Positions 26,196 to 34,907 of a stretch of 64,000 nucleotides of DNA are shown here, one piece after another. Source of the DNA: HGM11368 sp051883455 (GTDB lineage: Bacteria; Bacillota; Clostridia; Christensenellales; UBA3700). The notes below the pieces were generated by a model. It saw only the letters and a program-made list of their open reading frames with translations, was not told the DNA's origin and made no database searches. The position numbers and the translations under genes are program-made. How positions within the stretch are numbered: position 1 is the stretch's first letter; the number at the start of each line of letters is the position of its first letter. The stretch covers positions 62,001 to 126,000 of the forward strand of contig JBJETT010000012.1 in the NCBI GenBank assembly GCA_051883455.1, read 5' to 3'.

Positions 26196-27754
26196 AGTCG
26201 ACGAGTTTTGCCAAAGGCGCGTTGATATTGGCTGTGGGCGGAATGATAGCCAAATTGTTGGGGGCAGTCTACCGTATACCGCTCACCAATATTTTGGGAG
26301 CGGAAGGAATAGGTAAATACCAACTAGTCTTTCCGCTCTTTGCTTTGTTGTTGACACTCTCGTGCAATGCCTTGCCCGTCGCCGTATCGAGAATGGTGGC
26401 TAGCGATAGAGCGCGAGGAATAGACCACGGTATAAAAAACACTATGGGGTCAAGCCTGTTGTTTGCGCTACTTGCGGGTGTGATTAGCATGGCGTTGATG
26501 ATAGGGCTCGCTCCGTTTCTTGCCAAGGTACAAGGCGTAGAGGGGCTGGAGATATGTTATCGAATTTTAGCTCCGACTATCCTAGTGGTGGGGCTTAGCG
26601 GTGTGCTAAAAGGGTGGTTTTTGGGTATGTCATATACTATCCCTTGCGCAGCCGTGCAACCTATAGAACAAATAGTCAAGCTTGCCGTGGGAATAATTGC
26701 GGCAAAATTGCTACTGCCTCGCGGTGTGATTTGGGGTGTTGCGGGCGCTCTCATGGGCGTGGGCGTGAGCGAATTGGTAGGGTTAATTACTTTGGCAACG
26801 TGGTATGCCGCCAGTCGTATGCCCGCTAAAGGAATTTCGCTCGTCGACCCTGCCTTTGGCTTGTATAGACTGTCCAAGACGGCTATGCCTATTACGCTCG
26901 GCGCGTTGATATTTCCTATAGTGACCTTTGTGGATAGTATCTTGATAGTCAAAGTGCTTACCTATAGCGGTGTAGACGGGGCGATGTCGGTGACCCAATA
27001 CGGTCTACTCACGGGTCCCGTGTCGACGCTTATCAATATGCCAGTGGTGGTTGCGTTGTCACTCGCCGTGGCAATAGTGCCCGCGGTGAGTAGCCATCTT
27101 GCCACCTACGACGTGGAGGCTATCAAACAAAAGACGGCTCTTTCTATCAAGTTGTCCTATCTAATCGGCGTGCCGTGTATGATAGGCTTGTGGATTTTGG
27201 CGTCGCCCATACTCAAGCTGTTGTACCCTACGATGAGCCCGCTGGAGAGCGCGTTGTCGGCAAGACTATTGAGGGTGCAAAGCCCCACTATCGTATTGCT
27301 GTCGCAGCTCGAGGTCTTCAACGCAACCCTGCAAGGGCTGGACAAGTCGTCCAAGGTCGTGCTAAACGTGGCTATTGGCGGAATAGTAAAAATCGCGTTG
27401 GAGATATTGTTGATATACCGCCTAGGCATAGTGGGCGCGAGCCTGTCACTCGTGGTCTTTTACGCATTGTCGGGGGTGCTCGATATGGTCTTGTATCAAA
27501 AATTGGTGGGCAAAAACACTCAACTAGTCAAAAGTATTGGCAAAATACTGCTGAGTAGTGCTATAATGACGGTGGCAATCGTGTATTTGCCAAAAATCAT
27601 CTCTTCGCCACTAGTGGCTACAGTAGTTGTGACGGTGGTAGGTATGGTCGTGTATTTCGTTGCCGTAGCCATACTGAGAGTGTTGAGTAGAGAAGAGGTC
27701 AAATGTTTGCCGTTGCCGTCAAAGAAAACTAAAAGGAAGATTGAAAAGATATGA
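26192..27754 (+). CDS. SpoVB/YabM-type lipid flippase
   Basis: This 520-residue MOP-superfamily membrane protein has about 14 helices. The N-terminus FAKGALILAVGGMIAKLLGAVYRIPLTNILGAEGIGKYQLV is diagnostic of the SpoVB/YabM/MurJ-like branch, which moves undecaprenyl-linked precursors across membranes for cell wall, cortex or exopolysaccharide. The frame extends to 26177, but the ATG at 26192 overlaps the spoVT stop by 4 nt and starts the family homology. Its position between spoVT and yabN matches yabM. Confidence 0.88.
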   Translation: MKSTSFAKGALILAVGGMIAKLLGAVYRIPLTNILGAEGIGKYQLVFPLFALLLTLSCNALPVAVSRMVASDRARGIDHGIKNTMGSSLLFALLAGVISMALMIGLAPFLAKVQGVEGLEICYRILAPTILVVGLSGVLKGWFLGMSYTIPCAAVQPIEQIVKLAVGIIAAKLLLPRGVIWGVAGALMGVGVSELVGLITLATWYAASRMPAKGISLVDPAFGLYRLSKTAMPITLGALIFPIVTFVDSILIVKVLTYSGVDGAMSVTQYGLLTGPVSTLINMPVVVALSLAVAIVPAVSSHLATYDVEAIKQKTALSIKLSYLIGVPCMIGLWILASPILKLLYPTMSPLESALSARLLRVQSPTIVLLSQLEVFNATLQGLDKSSKVVLNVAIGGIVKIALEILLIYRLGIVGASLSLVVFYALSGVLDMVLYQKLVGKNTQLVKSIGKILLSSAIMTVAIVYLPKIISSPLVATVVVTVVGMVVYFVAVAILRVLSREEVKCLPLPSKKTKRKIEKI

Positions 27755-29124
27755 TTACCGTCGTAGGAATGGGAATTAGACAAGGACAACTGACCCTTGC
27801 GGGAGATAGCGCTATAAAAAGTGCGAGTAAGGTCGTAGTCAAAACTGCTTTGACTGCCACCTATACATACTTCGTCGACAACGATATCGAGCATATTACG
27901 TTAGACGAGATTTTCGACAATGCACCCAACTTCGACGACTTAGATAGAGCCGTAGCCGATACCTTGTTAAAATATAACGAGCAAGGCGACGTTTGCTTTT
28001 GCGTGGACGGCAGCGGATACGAGGATAGGTCGGTGGCACTTTTGCGACAAACCACAAGCGATATCAAAATAATTGTCGGTGTGTCGCGTGCGCAAAACTA
28101 CGCCGAGCCTTCTATTCCGCTTACGGCAATCAGCTGTTACGACCTCGTGTCGACGGTGGGTTGGGATTACGACACTCGCTCGACTCTTGTGGTGAGCGAT
28201 ATCGACGACGAATATATGGCGTCGCAAGTCAAGCTGATACTCGGCAATCTGATAGGGGAAGAAACGCAGGTCGAATGGAACGGCAAGACGATTGCGCTAT
28301 ATGAGTTGGATAGACAAAAAGAGTATAACTACGACAGTTACGTCAAAGTTAAGCCAATGACGACTTTGGACAAGTCTAGGTTCAATTTTGGCGACCTGTA
28401 TTGGATTATGCGCAGATTGAGGGCTAAGGACGGCTGTCCTTGGGATAAGGTGCAGACCCACCAAAGTATACGCTCCAATTTGATAGAAGAGGCATACGAA
28501 TTGGTGGAGGCTATCAACAACGACGACCTCGACAATATGATTGAGGAGACGGGCGATATCTTTTTGCAAGCCATATTCCATTGCGTGATAGGCGAGGATA
28601 CGGGCGAATATAACGTGCAAGACGCCTTGAGCGGATTGTGTAAAAAACTCATCAGTAGACACACGCATATTTTTGGCGAGGTCAAGGCTAACAACGCCGA
28701 GGAAGCACTCAAAGCGTGGGAAGACGCCAAGGCAAAGGAGAAAAATACCGATACGCTGACGAGCAAGATGAAGAAAGTCGTTTTACCGTCTTTGATAAGG
28801 GCGTACAAGATACAAAAGATTGCCAGAAAGGGTGGAATGGAATTTGAAAGTCTAGCTCAAGTCGAGGACAAAATCCAAGAAGAATTGAGAGAGGTGGCTA
28901 TCGCAAAGCCCGACGATTTGGAGAAGGAATTGGGCGATAGTTTGTTTGCGCTAGTCAACCTCTGTCGTTGGAAGGGCGTTGAACCAGAAGTGGCTTTGGC
29001 TAGGGCTACGGACAAGTTTGTCAAGCGCTTTGAGTACGTAGAAAAGCATAGCAAAAAACCTATGCAAGAGTGTTCGGCAGAGGAATTGGATAAGTTGTGG
29101 GAGGAAGCCAAGAGTGAAGATTGA
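27751..29124 (+). CDS. yabN: YabN-type fusion: tetrapyrrole-methylase-like domain plus MazG
   Basis: This 457-residue protein fuses an N-terminal SAM-dependent tetrapyrrole methylase-like domain (MITVVGMGIRQGQLTLAG, about 1-215) to a MazG NTP pyrophosphohydrolase (about 225-455) with LRAKDGCPWDKVQTHQSIRSNLIEEAYE and EETGDIFLQ providing the metal-binding glutamates and aspartate. A second MazG-like repeat includes EELREV...EKELGDSLFALVNLCRW. MazG hydrolyses nucleoside triphosphates; the methylase half has no settled substrate in YabN. ATGA overlap with yabM shows coupling, and dusB overlaps its end by 11 nt. Confidence 0.92.
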   Translation: MITVVGMGIRQGQLTLAGDSAIKSASKVVVKTALTATYTYFVDNDIEHITLDEIFDNAPNFDDLDRAVADTLLKYNEQGDVCFCVDGSGYEDRSVALLRQTTSDIKIIVGVSRAQNYAEPSIPLTAISCYDLVSTVGWDYDTRSTLVVSDIDDEYMASQVKLILGNLIGEETQVEWNGKTIALYELDRQKEYNYDSYVKVKPMTTLDKSRFNFGDLYWIMRRLRAKDGCPWDKVQTHQSIRSNLIEEAYELVEAINNDDLDNMIEETGDIFLQAIFHCVIGEDTGEYNVQDALSGLCKKLISRHTHIFGEVKANNAEEALKAWEDAKAKEKNTDTLTSKMKKVVLPSLIRAYKIQKIARKGGMEFESLAQVEDKIQEELREVAIAKPDDLEKELGDSLFALVNLCRWKGVEPEVALARATDKFVKRFEYVEKHSKKPMQECSAEELDKLWEEAKSED

Positions 29125-30043
29125 CGGTATAGTTTTGCCGAGCGACGCACTGCTTGCGCCTATTGCGGGCTATAGCGACGTGGGATTTAGAAAGGTGTGC
29201 GCCGATATGGGCGCAGGCTTGACTTATACCGAGATGATTAGCGCCAAAGGCTTGGCGTACGGCAGCGAAAAGACGGAAGAACTGCTGTACACTACCGACA
29301 GCGAAAAGCTCAAAGCAGTGCAAATCTTTGGCAGCGAGCCACAATATATAGAAAAGGCTTGCTTGCATCCCGCTCTCGCCAAGTTTGACATCATAGATAT
29401 CAATATGGGCTGTCCTATGCCCAAGATAGTGTGCAACAACGAGGGTAGTGCGTTGCTGGAAAATCCTCGCCTTGCAAGCGAGTTGGTGAGGGCGGCGAAG
29501 AAGTCGGGCAAACCCGTCACAGTCAAGATAAGACTCGGTATCAAAAACGGCGAGTACGTGGCAAGGGACTTTGCTAGGTATATGCAAGACGCAGGGGCGA
29601 GCGCTATCACGGTACACGGCAGAACTCGTCAGCAAATGTATAGCGGAGTAGCTGATTGGGAAGAGATTGCCAAGGTGAGAGAGGTGGTGGAAATACCACT
29701 CATTGCCAACGGCGACGTCTTTAGCTTGGACGACTACAAAAGAATAAAAGAGGTGACTGGTGCCGACGGTGTTATGTTGGCAAGAGGCGCGCTCGGCAAC
29801 CCGATGATTTTTGCCGAGATTGCAGGCAGGGATACGAGTGGTATATCCTTGCTAAATCTCGTCTATGACCACCTCGATACGATGAAAAAGTTTCACGAGG
29901 AACGCTATATAGTAGCCAACTTCAAAAAGCACGCGACCTACTATCTCAAGGGCATACAAGGCTCTAAAGAGGCGAGGTTGGAAGCCTATAGCGCAAGTAG
30001 CGTCGAAGAAGTTAAAAAAGTGATGTCAAAATACCTAAGATAG
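29114..30043 (+). CDS. dusB: tRNA-dihydrouridine synthase
   Basis: This 309-residue FMN enzyme reduces uridine to dihydrouridine in tRNA. It has the TIM-barrel start LLAPIAGYSDVGFRKVC, the catalytic cysteine in DINMGCPMPKIVCNNEGSALL (Cys in GCP near residue 98), KIRLGI, HGRTRQQMYSG and the FMN phosphate site GADGVMLARGALGNP. The start is GTG at 29114 with GAGGAAG upstream, within the end of yabN. Length fits DusB, the common paralog in Firmicutes; the exact position modified is inferred from the family. Confidence 0.92.
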   Translation: MKIDGIVLPSDALLAPIAGYSDVGFRKVCADMGAGLTYTEMISAKGLAYGSEKTEELLYTTDSEKLKAVQIFGSEPQYIEKACLHPALAKFDIIDINMGCPMPKIVCNNEGSALLENPRLASELVRAAKKSGKPVTVKIRLGIKNGEYVARDFARYMQDAGASAITVHGRTRQQMYSGVADWEEIAKVREVVEIPLIANGDVFSLDDYKRIKEVTGADGVMLARGALGNPMIFAEIAGRDTSGISLLNLVYDHLDTMKKFHEERYIVANFKKHATYYLKGIQGSKEARLEAYSASSVEEVKKVMSKYLR

Positions 30044-30052
30044 GAGAAAAAT

Positions 30053-30604
30053 ATGATAAACGTGGTGTTGGTATATCCCGAAATCCCTAATAATACGGGC
30101 AATATCGTAAGGACTTGCGCCGTGACGGGTGCTAAATTGCACGTCATCGAGCCGTGCGGATTTAGTTGGGAAGACAAATATCTCAAAAGAAGCGGGCTTG
30201 ACTATTGGGAACTGAGCGACGTCAAGAGATATCCCGATATGCAAACCTTTCTAAAGCAAAACTTTGGTGACGGCGCGTGCGTGAGCGGGAATATAGCCAA
30301 CGACTTGTTCGATACGGCGAAAGCAAGCGGAAAGCAAATGCTCTTTGCCTCAACTAAAGCCGACCACAACCACGTGGACGTCAAGTACGACGACGATTGC
30401 TACGTCTTCTTCGGCAGAGAGACCAAAGGACTCGACGAAGAGTGGCTCAAGGTCAACTACACCCAAGCCGTCCGCATACCGATGAGAGCCCAAGCTCGTT
30501 CTCTCAACCTCGCCAACTCGGTGGCAATCATAATATACGAATACCTTAGACAGCATGACTTTGAGGGGCTGAGTGAAGAGGGAAAATTGACAAAATATGA
30601 CTAA
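30053..30604 (+). CDS. trmL: tRNA (cytidine/uridine-34-2'-O)-methyltransferase
   Basis: This 183-residue SPOUT enzyme 2'-O-methylates the wobble nucleotide of tRNA-Leu isoacceptors. It shows VVLVYPEIPNNTGNIVRTCA at the N-terminus, FFGRETKGLDEEWL in the knot and RIPMRAQARSLNLANSVAIIIYE at the SAM-binding trefoil knot, all typical of TrmL. The size is slightly longer than E. coli TrmL. TAGGAG lies before the ATG, 9 bp after dusB, so it closes the spoVT-yabM-yabN-dusB-trmL operon. A terminator follows. Confidence 0.93.
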   Translation: MINVVLVYPEIPNNTGNIVRTCAVTGAKLHVIEPCGFSWEDKYLKRSGLDYWELSDVKRYPDMQTFLKQNFGDGACVSGNIANDLFDTAKASGKQMLFASTKADHNHVDVKYDDDCYVFFGRETKGLDEEWLKVNYTQAVRIPMRAQARSLNLANSVAIIIYEYLRQHDFEGLSEEGKLTKYD

Positions 30605-30626
30605 AAAGTCGATACATATCGACAAA
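30603..30626. repeat. CGATAC palindrome family copy (diverged)
   Basis: AAAAAGTCGATACATATCGAC followed by AAAAAAG overlaps the trmL stop region. It has one central change relative to the perfect copies and lacks the closing T tract. Confidence 0.6.
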
Positions 30627-30663
30627 AAAGATTCCTTTTGAAATATAAGGGAGTCTTTTTTTT
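30627..30663 (+). terminator. Intrinsic terminator after trmL
   Basis: AAAGATTCCTTT pairs with AAGGGAGTCTTT (two G-U pairs) and runs into eight T residues (30656-30663). Confidence 0.8.
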
Positions 30664-30699
30664 ACAAAGAGTGTAAACGTTTTTATTATATTTAGACAA

Positions 30700-31240
30700 C
30701 CCTTCCACCACCTACGGTGGTCCCCCTTCCCTTGCACAGGGGCGGCTTTTTGTATGGATAGAGATTCCCACGGACGTAAACGTCCTCTGAATGACAGACT
30801 ACTTGGTCGATGCATGCAACGAAATGACATATTTATCAATCCCTCCGTCTTGGCATAGGCGGCTTGCGCACGGTGGAGATACGAGCAAGGCAAGGAGAGT
30901 GAGGACGGCATGAGGTAGCATACTAAATTGTATATGACCGAACGCACCCACAAACTCGACACCGCATTGCGAAGTATATGCCGTGAGACACCCTTCCCGT
31001 ACACAGGAGGGCGGCAGGCAATCCCCCAGTCCGCAAGGCGGACAGCCCCCTTTACACAAAGGGGCTTTTTTTATGGAGTAAGATTGCCAAGTTACGCTAC
31101 GCTCCACCGCAATGACATAAAGCGGTTGAGATTGCCGCACTTCGTCTTTGCTAGCGCAAAATGCAGTGGGCGCAATGACAAAAATACGAGATTGCCACGC
31201 CAGAGGCTCGCAATGACAAAACTGCACCCAAAAGAATACT
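30700..31240. repeat. Intergenic repeat field between trmL and the spoIIE region
   Basis: No gene is seen. The field contains hairpin-family units (GAGATTCCCACGGACG...TGAATGACAG near 30768; GATTGCCAAG...GCAATGACA near 31080; GATTGCCGCAC...GCAATGACA near 31131; GATTGCCACG...GCAATGACA near 31190), modules CCCCTTTACACAAAGGGGC (near 31046) and a reverse MITE-like copy (30867-30987). Confidence 0.8.
30867..30987 (-). mobile_element. MITE-like repeat copy in reverse orientation
   Basis: Read on the minus strand it starts CTCACGGCATATACTTCGC, continues GTGTCGAGTTTGTGGGTGCG, and ends CGTATCTCCACCGTGCGC. The inverted ends CACGG/CCGTG and the interior markers identify the family; at 121 bp it is slightly shorter than the others. 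Confidence 0.7.
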
Positions 31241-31247
31241 ATAAACT

Positions 31248-31910
31248 ATGGTATATAGTTTGGCGGATATGGACCTCGAGGAGTTTTGGCTTGGGTATTG
31301 CGCGGTGTTCGGCGCGGGCGATATGGTGGTGCTAGATAGGCGAATAGTGGGAAGACTCGATTTGGATAAGGAAAGGGACGCCGAGATTGCGAGCAGACTC
31401 GCACTGCTTTCCAAAGAAAAGCAATTAGTTTTGCTAGTGCCCGTCAGGCTGTCGTGGCAGGGCGAAAATTGCAATAGCGTGATTGTGTGGGATAGAGGCA
31501 AGGTTGTGGGAGTCGTTGACGAAATCTCACCCGTGGGCAAGTACGACTGCGGTGAGGGAGTGACAGTGCTATCAACAAGCAAAGGAAATCTTGCCGTGGT
31601 GGTGGAAAACGATTTGTACTACGCGCAAGTGGCGGAATTGCTCAGCAGGGTGGAAGTTAGATACGTGGTGTACTCTTCCGCCAAGCCTTGTACTAGCAAC
31701 GCCGTGGGGGTGTTGAGGGCGTTGAGTATATATCTCGACTGTAAGTGCTACGGGTGTATGAGCGACCTCAGCGTAGAGGTGGGCGGCGGAGAAGTGATAG
31801 ACGTGGAAGTAGGAAAACTGCGACCCTTGAGCGACCTCACAACGCTAGGCAAACCCAATAGAATGCCAAAGCCGATAAGCCTATACGTGGTGGACAAAAA
31901 ACCGACATAA
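31248..31910 (+). CDS. Degenerate nitrilase-fold protein upstream of spoIIE
   Basis: This 220-residue protein is not one I can name. Its layout resembles the carbon-nitrogen hydrolase fold: a strand LVLLVPVRLSW followed by NCNSVIVWDRGKVVGVVDEISPVGKYDCGEGVTVLSTSKGNLAVVVENDLYYAQVAELL, where nitrilases have the ...GKxGVxICYDxxFPE... segment. The catalytic Cys position appears to be Glu or Asn here, so it is probably inactive as an amidase. No Shine-Dalgarno precedes the ATG; TACTAT sits 5 nt before it. It is 61 bp upstream of spoIIE in the same direction. Confidence 0.55.
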   Translation: MVYSLADMDLEEFWLGYCAVFGAGDMVVLDRRIVGRLDLDKERDAEIASRLALLSKEKQLVLLVPVRLSWQGENCNSVIVWDRGKVVGVVDEISPVGKYDCGEGVTVLSTSKGNLAVVVENDLYYAQVAELLSRVEVRYVVYSSAKPCTSNAVGVLRALSIYLDCKCYGCMSDLSVEVGGGEVIDVEVGKLRPLSDLTTLGKPNRMPKPISLYVVDKKPT

Positions 31911-31940
31911 CAAGTCATAAATTTTCAACAAGTTTTATCT

Positions 31941-31971
31941 TGCGACAAGTCAAAAGCCTTATGCTAATGGC
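31941..31971 (+). promoter_or_regulatory. Possible spoIIE control region with a Spo0A-box-like site
   Basis: TGCGACA (31941-31947) is the complement of TGTCGCA, one mismatch from the Spo0A box TGNCGAA. TATGCT (31960-31965) could be a -10 box 6 nt before the ATG at 31972. No convincing -35 and no Shine-Dalgarno are present. Weak evidence. Confidence 0.3.
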
Positions 31972-34239
31972 ATGAAAAAATCTGCAAGAATAGTGGGCGT
32001 TTCTAAATATCTTTTGTGCCTCGTGCTCTTCTATTTGCTGTCTATGGCAAAGCCCGTCGACGGTACTTTTGGCGTGGCGATAAGCTTGTACGCCACATTG
32101 GTGACGTGCGAACTCAACGTGTGGGCGTTGTCGCCTACCTATATAGCCGGGTGTATGCTTGCCGACCCGACTTTGGCGGGTATAGTGTATGCTCTGTCGC
32201 CCGTGGCGGTGATGATAGTCGGGCATTTGATAAGCAAAAAACTCAAAAAAAAGATGGGGATACTTGCTTGCAATATTTGCGCTTTCGTGGCGCTAGTGCC
32301 GATGATTATCGTAGACGCTTATAGACTCAATCCCTTTGCTCCGATAGTGGCGTTGGTGGTGACACAGACGGTGACTTACTTCGTAGCAGACTTTTTGAGA
32401 GCCTATCTATTGAGGGGAAGTAGCCACAAATTTTCTATCAGCGAAAGCGTTGGATGCGTAGTGCTGGCGGTGATGCTGTCGTGGGGACTATCGACTATCA
32501 ACCTTTGGGGGTTTAGACCCTACTACGCCGTGATGGGTTTGGCGCTAGGGTATGCAGTGAACAAAACTAATCCCGTGGGTGCGGTGACGTGTGGCTTTGC
32601 CGTGGCTATGGGCGGAGCTCTCAGCGGACAAGGACTAGAATTGGTCGGCTCGGTGCTAGCGGTGGTTTTAGTGGGAGAAATATTCGTCAGATACAATAAG
32701 TGGCTATCTTGTGCAAGTATGATTATGGTCTTCGTTGCCACAAATATTTACTTCAACTATTACGGCGAAATGGAATATCTAGCGCTTATTGGCTTTGGCG
32801 TTGGAATGGGTTTGTGGACGATTTTACCGACTAAACTCACCGATAGGTTGCCCGACTACAAGCGCGACGACGCAAGCGAAAGCGCAAAAAATATGTTGGT
32901 GCAAGCAAGGTGCGATTTGGCAGAGAGAGTGGGACAAATATCAAGCGTGTTTTTTTGTATGGCGGACGCATACTGTAAGTTTTCCGCTACCTTGCCCGAC
33001 CCGGATAAAGCCGAAGTCGTCATCGCTACGGAATTGATGAACACCACCTGCAAAAATTGCACGAAAAGGGAAGAGTGCGTCAAGGCGTTGGGCAAAGAGC
33101 CGTCGGCTATGTTTCAAGGTTTGGTGGCAAGTTGCTTGTCGACGGGCAAGGCTTCGCTGGTAGATTTGCCTAATTTTATTAATTCGCGCTGTATCAAAAT
33201 TCCGCAACTATTGTCGGGGTGCAATTATTTGGCGGGAAGCTATCTAAGTAGACTAAAAGCCAAAGAGAGTTATAGCAAAGACCAACAACTTATGGCTACG
33301 CAACTTGCAGGCGTGGGTAGCGCACTGAGCGAGATTGGCGAAGAACTAAAAGACGTGCGTTGCATGGACGGGGTAACCGAAAAAACTCTTATAGAAGAAC
33401 TCGGATATCAAAATATAATTTGCACCCAAGCGTTGGCTGTGGGTGGAAAAAACGGCGTGGGTTGGTCGCTCGTCGTGCGAAAAGAAGACGTGGAAAACCC
33501 TCGACTAATAGACGTGGCTAGCAAGGTGGCGGGCAATAAGTTGACGGTGGTGGGCGAGGTGAATTATACCGAAAATAATAAGGCGCACGTCAATCTTGCA
33601 CCTCAATCTAAGTACGAGCTTTCGTACGGATATTGCGGGCAAGTCAAAGAAAATTCGGGAGCTTCCGGCGATATAGTCAAGGTGATAAAAATTCGTAACA
33701 ACAAGGCGCTGATTGCGCTATGCGACGGCATGGGTAGCGGCAAAGACGCTCAAACTGCAAGCGCAAGAGCCATAGATATGGTGGGAGGATATTATCAAGC
33801 GGGCTTTGACAATCCCCGTGCTTTGACTCTCATCAACAAGCTACTCGCCGTCACTTCAGAGGACAACTTTTGCGCTTTGGATATGTGCGTGGTGGATTTG
33901 GACAGCGGGGTCAGCGACTTTATAAAGCTTGGCGGAGTTGAGAGCTATATTAGACGTGACATGGGCGTGCAAGTCATCTCCGCCGCGGCTTTGCCACTAG
34001 GAATAGTCGAAGAAGCCACCCCGAAAATCGACAGACAAATGCTCGCCGTGGGCGATATGGCAGTGCTGGTGTCCGACGGAATAAGCGACGCTCTGGGTGT
34101 AGCCGGTCTAAAACTCATCCTCGACAAAATCGGTTCTCTCAATCCTCAAACCGTGTGCAACGAGGTGATGGCACAAGCCAAAAATATAGGACTGAAGGAT
34201 GATGCGAGTGTGGTGGCGTTTAGATTATTCGTTGCGTAA
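31972..34239 (+). CDS. spoIIE: Stage II sporulation protein E (PP2C phosphatase)
   Basis: This 755-residue membrane phosphatase dephosphorylates the anti-anti-sigma factor SpoIIAA and so activates sigma-F in the forespore; it also acts at the polar septum. The first ~300 residues hold about ten membrane helices, a central regulatory region follows with a cysteine-containing stretch NTTCKNCTKREECVK, and the C-terminal PP2C domain has ALCDGMGSGKDA (near 583), NFCALDMCVVDL and LVSDGISDALG metal-binding aspartates. Length is close to family norm. A MITE-like copy begins 7 bp after its stop. Confidence 0.95.
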   Translation: MKKSARIVGVSKYLLCLVLFYLLSMAKPVDGTFGVAISLYATLVTCELNVWALSPTYIAGCMLADPTLAGIVYALSPVAVMIVGHLISKKLKKKMGILACNICAFVALVPMIIVDAYRLNPFAPIVALVVTQTVTYFVADFLRAYLLRGSSHKFSISESVGCVVLAVMLSWGLSTINLWGFRPYYAVMGLALGYAVNKTNPVGAVTCGFAVAMGGALSGQGLELVGSVLAVVLVGEIFVRYNKWLSCASMIMVFVATNIYFNYYGEMEYLALIGFGVGMGLWTILPTKLTDRLPDYKRDDASESAKNMLVQARCDLAERVGQISSVFFCMADAYCKFSATLPDPDKAEVVIATELMNTTCKNCTKREECVKALGKEPSAMFQGLVASCLSTGKASLVDLPNFINSRCIKIPQLLSGCNYLAGSYLSRLKAKESYSKDQQLMATQLAGVGSALSEIGEELKDVRCMDGVTEKTLIEELGYQNIICTQALAVGGKNGVGWSLVVRKEDVENPRLIDVASKVAGNKLTVVGEVNYTENNKAHVNLAPQSKYELSYGYCGQVKENSGASGDIVKVIKIRNNKALIALCDGMGSGKDAQTASARAIDMVGGYYQAGFDNPRALTLINKLLAVTSEDNFCALDMCVVDLDSGVSDFIKLGGVESYIRRDMGVQVISAAALPLGIVEEATPKIDRQMLAVGDMAVLVSDGISDALGVAGLKLILDKIGSLNPQTVCNEVMAQAKNIGLKDDASVVAFRLFVA

Positions 34240-34245
34240 TTTGAC

Positions 34246-34371
34246 TTTTGACGGCGGATATGCGTCGTTATACTGTGTCGAGTTTGTGGGTGCGTTCGGT
34301 CACGTACGCCTAAGTACGCTCCCTCACGCCGTCCTCACTTTCCTTGTCTAACTCGCATCTCCACCGTCAAA
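34246..34371 (+). mobile_element. MITE-like repeat copy (126 bp) directly after spoIIE
   Basis: Ends TTTTGACGGCGGATAT and ATCTCCACCGTCAAA are inverted repeats. Interior GTGTCGAGTTTGTGGG, CACGTACGCC, CTCCCTCACGCCGTCC. As after glf, the element starts within a few bases of a stop codon. Confidence 0.8.
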
Positions 34372-34860
34372 TAGAGGTTAGCGGATATGTTTCGTTATGC
34401 ATTGTCGACTTTGTAAGTGAAAACAATAAAAACTCGATACGTGTCGATATTTTTAGTAAAATTGTGAAGCAAACCGTCAAAAGAAAAGAGTAATTGCTTA
34501 TAAGATTTAGTCTTACTCTCAAAGGATAGAACGGAATACAATCCCTCCGTCTTGCCATTCGGCAAGCCACCTCCCTTTACACAAAGGAGGCTAGAAAAGG
34601 ATTGAGATTCCCACGTTTCACTCGGAATGACAAGGATATTATCGCAATGACATAGGAGGCTTTTTAAGCGGTGGAGATTGCCACGTCACTCCGTTCCTCG
34701 CAATGACATTAGGGTAGAGATTCCTACGCTCGCTTTGCTCGCTCTGAATGACAACACTACTTGGTCTACGCTCCACCGCAATGACATCGATATCATCGTA
34801 ATGACGATAGAGCGTAATCGTCCGCCACTTTTAGTCGAGATAGGTCGGGAAAAAGTCGGG
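34372..34860. repeat. Intergenic repeat field upstream of tilS
   Basis: No gene is seen. It holds a palindrome-family copy (AACTCGATACGTGTCGATATTTTT, imperfect, near 34431-34454), the CTCCGTCTTGCC...CTCCCTTTACACAAAGGAGG module near 34545, and hairpin units with both variants: ATTCCCACG...CGGAATGACA near 34606, ATTGCCACG...GCAATGACA near 34676, ATTCCTACG...TGAATGACA near 34712. Confidence 0.8.
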
Positions 34861-34872
34861 AGAAAATTGTTG

Positions 34873-34901
34873 TTGATTTATAAGTCTACTTATATTATAA
34901 T
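34873..34901 (+). promoter_or_regulatory. Sigma-A promoter giving a predicted leaderless tilS mRNA
   Basis: TTGATT (34873-34878), 17-bp spacer, TATAAT (34896-34901), then six bases and the GTG start at 34908, the normal position of the first transcribed base. No ribosome-binding site is present. Confidence 0.75.
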
Positions 34902-34907
34902 TTATTT

